A stretch of 64,000 nt of DNA from Stappia indica. GTDB lineage: Bacteria > Pseudomonadota > Alphaproteobacteria > Rhizobiales > Stappiaceae. Numbering within the stretch: position 1 is the stretch's first letter; each line of letters opens with the position of its first letter. The DNA lies in NCBI RefSeq assembly GCF_020177335.1, contig NZ_JAIVMG010000001.1, positions 434,001 to 498,000 on the forward strand, in the 5' to 3' direction. The notes under the pieces are model-generated. The model worked only from the letters and a program-made list of their open reading frames with translations. It searched no databases and was not told where the DNA came from. The position numbers and the translations under genes are program-made. This document shows positions 38,163 to 45,584 of this stretch, piece by piece.

Positions 38163-39433
38163 CAGTACGTCCTCCGGCGGCTGCCCATGACCTCATCCCG
38201 CGCCAGCTCGACGGCGATGGCGACGCGCCGGAGCACATCCTCGGCATCGGCCTGGCTGAGCAGAAGGCCCGGCTTGAACTGCAGCACCCGCGGATCGAGC
38301 GTGGAAAAGATCGCCCAGACCCCGTTTTCATAAAGGTGCTTCATCACCGGCTTGGCGCCCTGTTCGTGATTGAACTCCAGCCCCATGATCACGCCATGCT
38401 GGCGGATGCCGATGAAGAAGTCGGGGAACTGGACCATGATGTCGTCGAGACCTGCGCGCAGGTAATCGCCGATGTACTGCACCATGGTGCGCACCTCCGG
38501 GCGCTGGATGATCTCCAGCGTCTTCATGGCGACGATGCAGCCAAGCTCGGCGCCGCCCATGGTGGAGATGTGGCCGAATCCATCCTCCGACAGCCAGCCG
38601 CCGCAACGCTCGGAAATCAGCACACAGGCAATGGGGTACATGCCGCCGGAAATGCCCTTGCCGGTGACCATGATGTCCGGCTCGACGCCGTATTTGGTGC
38701 AGCCCCACATCTCACCGGTGCGCATGAGGCCGGTCTGCACCTCGTCGGCGATGTAGAAGGCGTCGTATTTCTCGCAGAGCTTCTTCACCGCCGGCAGATA
38801 GCCGACCTCGGGCATGGGAAAGCCATAGGTCGCCGGGATCGTTTCCATGATCACGGCGGCGACATCCCGGCCGCGCAGGGCGTCCTCCATCGCGTTGAGA
38901 TCGTTGAAGGGAACCTGAACGAACTCGCCTTGCGCATCCTCGGAGAGGAACAGCTTGGAAAAGCGGTCGTCGCCGGTTTTCACCGCCAAGCCGGTGTGGC
39001 CGTGGTAGGCCTTGACGATCGAGACGATCTTCTTCTTCTGCGCGGCGTGGCGGGCGGTCTTCAAGGCGATGTCGATGGCTTCGCCGCCACCGGACCCGTA
39101 GGCGGTGTATTTGAAGTTGGGACCGGGGGCGACCGCCTGCAGCGCCTCGGCCAGCGCGGTGCGGGCCAGCGCCGGGAAATGGTGGTTGCCCATGTCGAAG
39201 CGCTCGGTGCCGGCCTTCAACACTTCCACCAGCTCCGGATGGCGATGTCCGAGGTTGTAGGTTCCGCCATTGAGGTGCAGGTCGATCAGGCGGCGACCGT
39301 CCATATCGTAAAGGTGATAGCCTTCACGCCGGTCGATCACCAGATCGACACCCATGTCGATCCAGTCCTGCGTCTTCCCTGGATTCCAGAAGGTTTTCGA
39401 CCGCTCCAGAAACTCTGTCTTCGCCTGGGACAT
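38162..39433 (-). CDS. Class III PLP enzyme, probable amino-alcohol-phosphate phospho-lyase
   Basis: Fold-type I PLP enzyme of the class III aminotransferase family, 423 aa. It has GSGGGEAIDIALKTAR (cofactor phosphate site), DEVQTG at 230-235 (Asp on the PLP nitrogen) and the Schiff-base Lys259 in VTGKGISGG. It is paired with an APH-fold kinase, as in human ETNPPL/PHYKPL with HYKK and in the mycobacterial AAUM locus. It therefore probably eliminates phosphate and ammonia from a phospho-amino alcohol to release an aldehyde, rather than transaminating. The start at 39433 has AAGGAAG upstream. Confidence 0.85.
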   Translation of the reverse strand: MSQAKTEFLERSKTFWNPGKTQDWIDMGVDLVIDRREGYHLYDMDGRRLIDLHLNGGTYNLGHRHPELVEVLKAGTERFDMGNHHFPALARTALAEALQAVAPGPNFKYTAYGSGGGEAIDIALKTARHAAQKKKIVSIVKAYHGHTGLAVKTGDDRFSKLFLSEDAQGEFVQVPFNDLNAMEDALRGRDVAAVIMETIPATYGFPMPEVGYLPAVKKLCEKYDAFYIADEVQTGLMRTGEMWGCTKYGVEPDIMVTGKGISGGMYPIACVLISERCGGWLSEDGFGHISTMGGAELGCIVAMKTLEIIQRPEVRTMVQYIGDYLRAGLDDIMVQFPDFFIGIRQHGVIMGLEFNHEQGAKPVMKHLYENGVWAIFSTLDPRVLQFKPGLLLSQADAEDVLRRVAIAVELARDEVMGSRRRTY

Positions 39434-39461
39434 CGGGCTTCCTTTCAACAGTTACCGCTAC

Positions 39462-40523
39462 TTAGAGCGATTTCCGCAGGACTGACTTGACAGGTCCGCA
39501 GTTTGAATTGACAGGCTGGCCTTCCCCCATGCGGCGCAGGTAGTCCGCGCCCAGATCCGCCGTCACACGCGCAAATCCGGGTGCCAACGCCTGCGGCTCG
39601 GGCGCCTCGATATGGCTGCCGATCCAGGCCAGCAACGCCATCCGGCGGAGCATGATGAAGGTGTCGATCTCCCGCTCTTCCGCTGCACCGAGTGGTCGGT
39701 TCCGGCGGTAGCCGCGCACCCAGGCGGCCTTCAGATCCGGCACGGCAGGATGGTCTTCCATGAAGCTGATGGCGGAGGCGAAATCGTAGAGGAACCAGCC
39801 CATGCCGCAGTCGTCGAAGTCGATCAGGCGCGGCCCCTCGGGACTGAGCAGAAGGTTGGCAAGGCGCATGTCCGCGTGGATCAGGCCGAACCTGTCCGGC
39901 CCCTTGCCGAAGGCGGCCAGCCGCTGGCGAACCAGCGCCTCGACCTCCTCCAGCACTTCGCGGACCTGACCATCCACCTCCGGGCCATCGCGCCAGTCGC
40001 CCCAGGTCGGGTTCCGCCCGAAGACCGCCTCCTCCTCCCACACCAGCCGTTCGAAGTTGCCCGGACGCTGCCAACTGGCGGAATGGGTGTGGGTGCGGGC
40101 GGCAATCTCGCCGAGCTTCTCGAAATGGCCGACCAGATCCTGGCTTTCGTCCGGCTGCGCACCCTCGACGAAATGGAACATCACCATGTAGCGCGGCGCC
40201 GGCAGGCCCGGCACGCTGCCTTGCTGAATGCGCTTGCCGTTGCGCCCGACATAGACGCCGGGGGTGGTGATGCCGGCCTCGGCATTCAGCGCATCGGACC
40301 AGGCCAGCTCGCATTCGATCGCCCGTTCGGAGTGATAGTTCTCCCGGTGCACCCGCAGGACGGAGCGAAAGTCCCCGGCTTCGACCAGATAGGTCGCGTT
40401 CTCCGAGACGTTGATCAGGCGGGCCGTTGCCCCGTCCGGAATGTCCCAGAGGGTGAGTGAGCGATTGGCAAGCGTCTCCAATCGCTCGAGGAGCTCCTCG
40501 AGCGGCATATCGCATTTAGACAT
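39462..40523 (-). CDS. APH-fold small-molecule kinase (probable amino alcohol kinase)
   Basis: Phosphotransferase of 353 aa with the aminoglycoside-phosphotransferase fold. Catalytic-loop residues are His216, Asp218 and Asn223 in HADMRLAN, with the metal-binding Asp235 in LIDFDD. The N-lobe is consistent (ENATYLVEAG, RSVLRVHR). The neighbourhood points to phosphorylation of a small amino alcohol (1-amino-2-propanol in AAUM loci; ethanolamine or hydroxylysine-like compounds are alternatives), not antibiotic resistance. The N-terminal MPLEELLERLETLANRSL is an amphipathic helix that could help encapsulation but may be part of the fold. AGGA precedes the ATG. Confidence 0.85.
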   Translation of the reverse strand: MSKCDMPLEELLERLETLANRSLTLWDIPDGATARLINVSENATYLVEAGDFRSVLRVHRENYHSERAIECELAWSDALNAEAGITTPGVYVGRNGKRIQQGSVPGLPAPRYMVMFHFVEGAQPDESQDLVGHFEKLGEIAARTHTHSASWQRPGNFERLVWEEEAVFGRNPTWGDWRDGPEVDGQVREVLEEVEALVRQRLAAFGKGPDRFGLIHADMRLANLLLSPEGPRLIDFDDCGMGWFLYDFASAISFMEDHPAVPDLKAAWVRGYRRNRPLGAAEEREIDTFIMLRRMALLAWIGSHIEAPEPQALAPGFARVTADLGADYLRRMGEGQPVNSNCGPVKSVLRKSL

Positions 40524-40649
40524 GCTGTTTCCTAACGTTGGGCGTCCGGGCCGCCCCGCCGCCTGGCTAGGCGCGAGGGCCCCGACTGCTGGAATTCGAT
40601 CGGGCTTTCCGGTCGCGGCGCCCTATCCGGGCACCGCGCGAAGGCCGAT

Positions 40650-41420
40650 CTAGATCTCCGCAATCGCCTCAAGCGATTCGGGGAGGATCTGCCCGCCATC
40701 GACCACGATCTGCTGACCGGTGATGTAGCCGGCCTCATCGGAGGCGAAGAACAGGGCCGCGTTGCCGATATCCTCCACCGCGCCGAGGCGTTTCAGCGGG
40801 ATCGAGGCGGCCATGGTGTCGAGATAGTCCTGGCCTAGGTCCTGAAGGCCCTCGGTGTAGATGTTGCCGGGCATGACCGCGTTGATGGTGGCGTTGTAGC
40901 GCGCCAGTTCCATCGCGGCGGTCTTCAGGAAGCCCAGTTGCCCGGCCTTCGAGGCACCATAGTGGGACCAGCCGGGAAAGCCCGTCACTGGTCCGGTGAT
41001 CGAGGAGGTCAGCACCACCCTGCCCTTGCCCGCCTTCTCGAAATGAGGAATGCAGGCCTTCACCGACAGGAACGAAGAACGCAAATTGGTCGCCATCACC
41101 CGGTCCCATTCGGCCGGGTCCATGTCGACCATCTTGGTCTGGGGAAAGACGCCCGCATTGGCGCACAGGATGTCGATCCCGCCCTGCGCCCGGGCCGTGC
41201 TGTCGACCATGGCGCGCATGCTGTCCCAGTCGGCGACATCGCAGACCTCATAGCGCACCTCCCCGCCGATCTCGGCGGCAGCAGATTTCAGCGCCTCCTC
41301 GCCGCGTGCCGCCAGGGTCACCTTCGCGCCCTGCCGGGCGAAGACCGTCGCGATGCCCCGGCCGATCCCCTTCGACCCGCCAGTGACAATGACGCTTTTT
41401 CCCTTGATGGATGTAAGCAT
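40650..41420 (-). CDS. SDR dehydrogenase of the BMC operon (probable amino ketone/alcohol)
   Basis: Short-chain dehydrogenase, 256 aa. It has TGGSKGIG at 13-20, NAG at 88-90, and catalytic Ser140, Tyr154 and Lys158 (YGASK), with TGQQIVVDGG near the end and a short C-terminal tail LPESLEAIAEI. In AAUM-type loci an SDR interconverts aminoacetone and 1-amino-2-propanol, supplying the substrate for the kinase; the same role is inferred here. It lies between the ABC importer and the kinase, with a 126-base gap to the kinase gene. Confidence 0.85.
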   Translation of the reverse strand: MLTSIKGKSVIVTGGSKGIGRGIATVFARQGAKVTLAARGEEALKSAAAEIGGEVRYEVCDVADWDSMRAMVDSTARAQGGIDILCANAGVFPQTKMVDMDPAEWDRVMATNLRSSFLSVKACIPHFEKAGKGRVVLTSSITGPVTGFPGWSHYGASKAGQLGFLKTAAMELARYNATINAVMPGNIYTEGLQDLGQDYLDTMAASIPLKRLGAVEDIGNAALFFASDEAGYITGQQIVVDGGQILPESLEAIAEI

Positions 41421-41468
41421 GGTTCCTCCCCAGTTGCTTCAAGTTCGTGTGTTCTTGTCCCGCCGCTC

Positions 41469-42275
41469 CTATCCGGCCCGCGCCTCCCGCACGGACCGGA
41501 CCAGCCAGCCGATGGACATGGCCAGAAGGATCAGGGCAAAGGAGCCGACGACCGACATCACTCCCAGTGTCGGCACAAGCGGCGAATAGCCGGAGACCAT
41601 CTTCGCGTAGAGCCACTCCGGCAGGGTCGAATCCGCGCCGGTGGTGAACAGCGACAGCGGGAAGTTGCCCCAGCTGAGCAGAAAGGCGAACAGGCCGGCG
41701 GAGACGAGACCCGGCATCAGCAGCGGCAGGGTCACCTCGCGCAGGATCGTCACCGTCGATGCCCCCATGTCGCGCGCCGCCTCCTCCAGCGCCGGGTCGA
41801 AACTATAGGCGCGAATGGCAACGATCAGGGTGGCGATCGGTGCGATCCAGACGAGATGGGCGACGACAGCGGTCTTCCAGGAGGGGATCACCCCGACCGA
41901 GTTGAACCACATCAAGAGCGCCAGCCCGAGCACGGTCTGCGGAAAGAAGATCGGCAGCAGGATCAGCTTCTGAAACAGGCTGCGAAATCGCCACTGGTAG
42001 CGGGCAAAGGCCAGCGCGCCGAAAAAGGCCACCACCATCGACACCAGCGTGACGATCACCGCCACCTTCAGCGAGGTGAAGAGCAGATCGCTCACCGTAT
42101 CGCTGCGCAGCGCCTCGGCGTACCATTTGGTCGAGTAGTGCCGGATCGGGAAGCTCAGGTAGCGCGCCTTGGAAATCGAGGCGAAGCCGACCGACACCAG
42201 CGGCAGGTAGAGAAAGCCGATGATCAGCACGCCATAGACATAGAGCGCGATCCGGGTTGTCTGGCTCGTGTTCAT
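41469..42275 (-). CDS. ABC transporter permease (PotC-like)
   Basis: Second inner-membrane permease of a polyamine/opine-type importer, 268 aa with six predicted TM helices. The EAA loop is EEAARDMGASTVTILREVTLPLLMPG, shown here in part, with the Gly-Ala that docks to the ATPase. It starts in overlap with the upstream permease stop. It is part of the four-gene importer that heads the BMC operon. Confidence 0.92.
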   Translation of the reverse strand: MNTSQTTRIALYVYGVLIIGFLYLPLVSVGFASISKARYLSFPIRHYSTKWYAEALRSDTVSDLLFTSLKVAVIVTLVSMVVAFFGALAFARYQWRFRSLFQKLILLPIFFPQTVLGLALLMWFNSVGVIPSWKTAVVAHLVWIAPIATLIVAIRAYSFDPALEEAARDMGASTVTILREVTLPLLMPGLVSAGLFAFLLSWGNFPLSLFTTGADSTLPEWLYAKMVSGYSPLVPTLGVMSVVGSFALILLAMSIGWLVRSVREARAG

Positions 42276-43132
42276 CAGCGTTTCCTCCCCATGATCGCGT
42301 CGAGATCGATCCGGCTGACACCGAACAGCGCAAGCCCGCCGATGATGACGATCAGCACCATGGAAAGCGCCGCGCCGAGCGGCCAGTTCTGGCCGAAGGT
42401 GAAGGCGGTTTCGATGTCATCGGCGATGACGATCACCGCCTGACCGCCGAGGATCTTGGATTCCGCCAGCGCCCCAGCCGCCAGCACGAAGGTCAGGAGG
42501 GAGCCGACCATGATGCCGGGCGCGGCCAGTGGCAGCTCGACCTGGCAGAGGATCTGCCAGCGCGAAGCGCCGAGATCGGCCGCCGCCTGACGTGTGTCGT
42601 CCGGAACCATGGAAATGCCCTGGGCCAGCGGAAACAGCATGAACGGCAGATAGACGTAGACCAGCCCGAAGATGATGATGCCGGTGTTGTAGAGCGGGCT
42701 GTCAAAGCCGATGCCGGTCAGAGAGCGGAAGTAGCCCTCGAACAACCCGCCCTTCATCAGGGTCAGCACCCATCCGAACAGGCGGATGTTTTCCGACACG
42801 AACAGGCTCATCACCACGGCAACGGTGAGGACCAGGGTAAACCGGCCAAACACCTTGGCCATGCCGAAGGCCAGCGGCCAGCAGACCAGGAACAGCGCCA
42901 GGGTGGCAATGAGCGCCATGGCAAGCGACCACAGCAGCGATTTGTAGTAGCCGCGCTCGAAGAAGACGCCATAGGCGGAAAAGTCCGGCATATGCGCCAG
43001 GGTGAACACCTTCGCCGGCATCACGGAAAAGACGGCGACCACCACAAGCGGCGCCAGGAAGCTGAGCACGAGGATCAGCCCCAGGGGCATCGCCGACAGA
43101 AGACCCAGTTTGCGGTCGTGACGCTCCATCAC
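42275..43132 (-). CDS. ABC transporter permease (PotB-like)
   Basis: First permease of the importer, 285 aa. The N-terminal helix is LLSAMPLGLILVLSFLAPLV and the EAA loop is TRQAAADLGASRWQILCQVE. Its ATG overlaps the ATPase stop (ATGA), and its own stop overlaps the next permease, which indicates strict co-expression. It forms a heterodimer with the PotC-like protein. Confidence 0.92.
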   Translation of the reverse strand: MMERHDRKLGLLSAMPLGLILVLSFLAPLVVVAVFSVMPAKVFTLAHMPDFSAYGVFFERGYYKSLLWSLAMALIATLALFLVCWPLAFGMAKVFGRFTLVLTVAVVMSLFVSENIRLFGWVLTLMKGGLFEGYFRSLTGIGFDSPLYNTGIIIFGLVYVYLPFMLFPLAQGISMVPDDTRQAAADLGASRWQILCQVELPLAAPGIMVGSLLTFVLAAGALAESKILGGQAVIVIADDIETAFTFGQNWPLGAALSMVLIVIIGGLALFGVSRIDLDAIMGRKR

Positions 43133-44214
43133 TGCCCCCGGATCAGGTGAACATGATCGCCATCGAACCCCAGCACCACCTCGGCGCCCGGCTGACGGTC
43201 GACCCGGTCCTCGCGCAGCTTCTCCACGGTGATCACCTGCCCGCCTGGCGTCTCCACCTCGTATTGAATGCGCGAGCCAAGGGCGTATTCGCCGTGCAAA
43301 ATGCCGCGCAGGGTGAAGTCGGCGGTGTCGGAACTGGCGAGGAAGCGCACGTATTCCGGCCGCACCATCAAAGTGCCACTGGCACCGGGCGCCATCGCCA
43401 CCCCGCAGGTCTCGGCATGGCCGTTCATATGACTTTCCAGCCCCGCACCGGCAAGCCCTCCGCCGGCGGTGCCGGTGACATCGAACAGGTTGACCTCGCC
43501 CATGAACTCGGCGACGAACCGGTTGACCGGCCGGCCGTAGATCTCGTCGGCCACGGCGATCTGCTCGAAATGCCCCTTGTTCATGATGGCGATCCGATCG
43601 GACATCACCATCGCCTCTTCCAGCGAATGGGTGATGTAGACGAAGGTCTTGCCGGTGCGGGTGTGCAGATCCTTCAGCTCTTTTTCCAGCGTCTTGCGAA
43701 GCCGGTAATCGAGCGCGGAAAGCGGTTCGTCGAAGAACAGGATCTCCGGATCGAAGGCGAGCGCGCGGGCCAGCGCCACCCGCTGCCGTTCACCACCGGA
43801 ACATTGCGAAATCCGCTTGCTGTAGTAGCTCTGGGGCAGACGCAGAAGATCCAGGAGCTCCAGCGCCCGGGCCCGGCGTTCCTCGGCCGGGACCTTGCGC
43901 AGTTTCAACGGAAATTCCACGTTCTGCCCCACGCTCATGTGCGGAAACAGCGCAAGCGACTGGAACACCATGCAGGTGGGACGCTGATTGGCGGGGGTCT
44001 GGTCGATGCGCCGGTCACGCAGCCAGATTTCCCCGTCCGTCACCTCGTCCATGCCGACCAGAAGCCGGATCAACGTCGATTTCCCACTGCCCGAGGGACC
44101 GACGATGGTGAAGAACTCACCTTCTTCGATATCGAGGTTCACACCAGGCAGTGCGGTGAAGCTCCCGAAGGTCTTGACGACATTCCGAAGCCGCAAGATG
44201 GGTTGCGATGTCAT
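43129..44214 (-). CDS. ABC transporter ATP-binding protein (PotA-like)
   Basis: Energising subunit, 361 aa. It has Walker A GPSGSGKST, signature CSGGERQRVALARAL (the usual LSGGQ appears as CSGGE), Walker B EILFFDEPLSALD, the H-loop ITHSLEEAM, and a C-terminal TOBE domain from about residue 270. This is the CUT1/PotA architecture of spermidine/putrescine-type importers. It lies 26 bases after the binding-protein gene. Confidence 0.93.
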   Translation of the reverse strand: MTSQPILRLRNVVKTFGSFTALPGVNLDIEEGEFFTIVGPSGSGKSTLIRLLVGMDEVTDGEIWLRDRRIDQTPANQRPTCMVFQSLALFPHMSVGQNVEFPLKLRKVPAEERRARALELLDLLRLPQSYYSKRISQCSGGERQRVALARALAFDPEILFFDEPLSALDYRLRKTLEKELKDLHTRTGKTFVYITHSLEEAMVMSDRIAIMNKGHFEQIAVADEIYGRPVNRFVAEFMGEVNLFDVTGTAGGGLAGAGLESHMNGHAETCGVAMAPGASGTLMVRPEYVRFLASSDTADFTLRGILHGEYALGSRIQYEVETPGGQVITVEKLREDRVDRQPGAEVVLGFDGDHVHLIRGQ

Positions 44215-44240
44215 GAATGGCTTCCAGCGCTTGGCTTCGC

Positions 44241-45377
44241 TCAGGTGCGACGGGCTTCGGTGTAGATGTCGATCAGCGCGTCGTAGGATGTCACCACATC
44301 GTAGTCGAGCGACCGGGCCATCTCCTCCGCCAGGCTGTCCATCTGGATCGCGTTCAGCTCCTCGCTGTCGAACTGCGCCAGCACGTCCGGATTGCCCATC
44401 TGGCTGACCGGGTTGTAGGTGCCCTCGGTGAAGGCCACCGCCTTGGCGATCTCCGGCGTCTGCACGAACTCCAGGAAGTCCTCGGCCACGGAGCTGGGAT
44501 CGGGATTGTTCACCGCCGAGGTCAGCTCGACCCAGACGCAGCCGCCCTTGCCATCGACCGGACCGGAGTTCGGCGTGATTGCCCGCACATTGTCCGCCCC
44601 GTCATAGCGGGCCGGCGACGCGGTATAGGTACCGCCGGTGAAATAGGCATCGATCTCGCCATTGATCAGCGCGGTGTTCATAGCGACGAGATCGTCGGTG
44701 AGCAGCTTCGCCCCGCCGAAAATCCCCATTGCCGTGTCGCGGAACTTCGACAAGTTCTCACCCTCAATGGCGGCGAAGGGATTGAGCCCGGCGGTCAGGC
44801 ACATGTGAATGACGTTCCAGTTGTCGTAGGTCAGAACGCCGTAGCGGCCTTTCATCGCCGGATCGAGGAACAGGTTCCAGCCCTGGTCCTCCGCCGTCTC
44901 GCGGCTGATCTTGTCGGTGTTGACGACGAAACTGAACGGGCCGTAGCGCTGCGGCATGCCCAGGAGATTGCCATCGTCGGCGAAGGCCAGCGGATAGGGC
45001 GCGGCGAACTCCGGCAGCATCTTGTCGAAATACGGCAGGAACCGCTCCTTGCTGAGCGGCTTGATCAGCCCTTCGGGGTAAAGCTGATCGCGGGCCCAGG
45101 GCTGGTTGACGTTGATCAGGTCCCAGACGCTGGTCTCGCCAGCACGCAGCTTGTTGATCATGTCCGGGTCGGAGGTGCCGCTTTCGGCGCGCACGGTGAC
45201 CCCGGAGTTGGCGGCGCGGAACGGCCCGAGCACCCCATCGGAGTTGTACCCCTCCCAGCAGAGAATGTTCATCTGGTCATTGCGCGCGGCACGGGCCGGC
45301 GACATGCGGCCGGCAACCATCAGACCCGCTGCCGTGGCGGCGGTTCCAGCCAGAAATCGTCTGCGTGTAACAGTCAT
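44241..45377 (-). CDS. Extracellular substrate-binding protein (PotD-like)
   Basis: Periplasmic binding protein of 378 aa with a twin-arginine signal (RRRFLAGTAATAAGLMVAG). The mature fold begins MNILCWEGYNSDGVLGPF, the pattern of PotD/PotF-type polyamine and related binding proteins. It is the first gene of the BMC operon, so it presumably captures the amino compound metabolised in the compartment. An upstream TAAAAT is a possible -10. Confidence 0.92.
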   Translation of the reverse strand: MTVTRRRFLAGTAATAAGLMVAGRMSPARAARNDQMNILCWEGYNSDGVLGPFRAANSGVTVRAESGTSDPDMINKLRAGETSVWDLINVNQPWARDQLYPEGLIKPLSKERFLPYFDKMLPEFAAPYPLAFADDGNLLGMPQRYGPFSFVVNTDKISRETAEDQGWNLFLDPAMKGRYGVLTYDNWNVIHMCLTAGLNPFAAIEGENLSKFRDTAMGIFGGAKLLTDDLVAMNTALINGEIDAYFTGGTYTASPARYDGADNVRAITPNSGPVDGKGGCVWVELTSAVNNPDPSSVAEDFLEFVQTPEIAKAVAFTEGTYNPVSQMGNPDVLAQFDSEELNAIQMDSLAEEMARSLDYDVVTSYDALIDIYTEARRT

Positions 45378-45421
45378 TGGATTCCCCTCCGGTCAGGCTC
45401 TGGTTAGGCATTTCGTTCCTT

Positions 45422-45427
45422 ATTTTA
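45422..45427 (-). promoter_or_regulatory. Possible -10 element of the BMC operon promoter
   Basis: Minus-strand TAAAAT, five of six matches to the -10 consensus, 45 bases upstream of the binding-protein start. There is no recognisable -35 at 17 bases, which would suit a promoter needing an activator such as the divergent AraC protein. Inference from pattern. Confidence 0.3.
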
Positions 45428-45584
45428 TCCTTCCAGCCTAATACCGGTTTCCTCCGCATGACTTGACAAGCGACAGTTCAAATTTAACACTACTTTCCAA
45501 CCTGACCCGTCAACGAGGTCGGTTTCCAGAGGGATGGCTACGAGGCATAAAGCCCGTGCCGGCAAACCATGAATCGAAAAATCC

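Larger units (their letters stand above)
34291..45377 (-). other. Bacterial microcompartment (BMC) operon with linked ABC importer
   Basis: Thirteen consecutive minus-strand genes with short gaps or overlaps: ABC importer (4), SDR, kinase, class III PLP enzyme, aldehyde dehydrogenase, tandem BMC shell protein, unknown protein, vertex protein, hexamer shell protein, tandem BMC shell protein. The enzyme set resembles the RMM/AAUM aminoacetone/1-amino-2-propanol compartments known from Actinobacteria. Two proteins carry encapsulation-like amphipathic helices. PduL, alcohol dehydrogenase and acetate/propionate kinase are absent from the locus. A divergent AraC-family gene is the likely regulator. 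Confidence 0.85.

Noticed and set aside
39462-40523. Antibiotic resistance by aminoglycoside phosphotransferase
   Set aside because: The fold is shared, but the gene is inside a catabolic BMC operon next to a phospho-lyase, so a metabolic kinase is far more likely.
34291-41420. Ethanolamine (Eut), propanediol (Pdu) or glycyl-radical (Grm) compartment
   Set aside because: No EutBC, PduCDE or glycyl-radical enzyme/activase genes, and no B12-handling genes other than a short EutT-like motif in the unknown protein.
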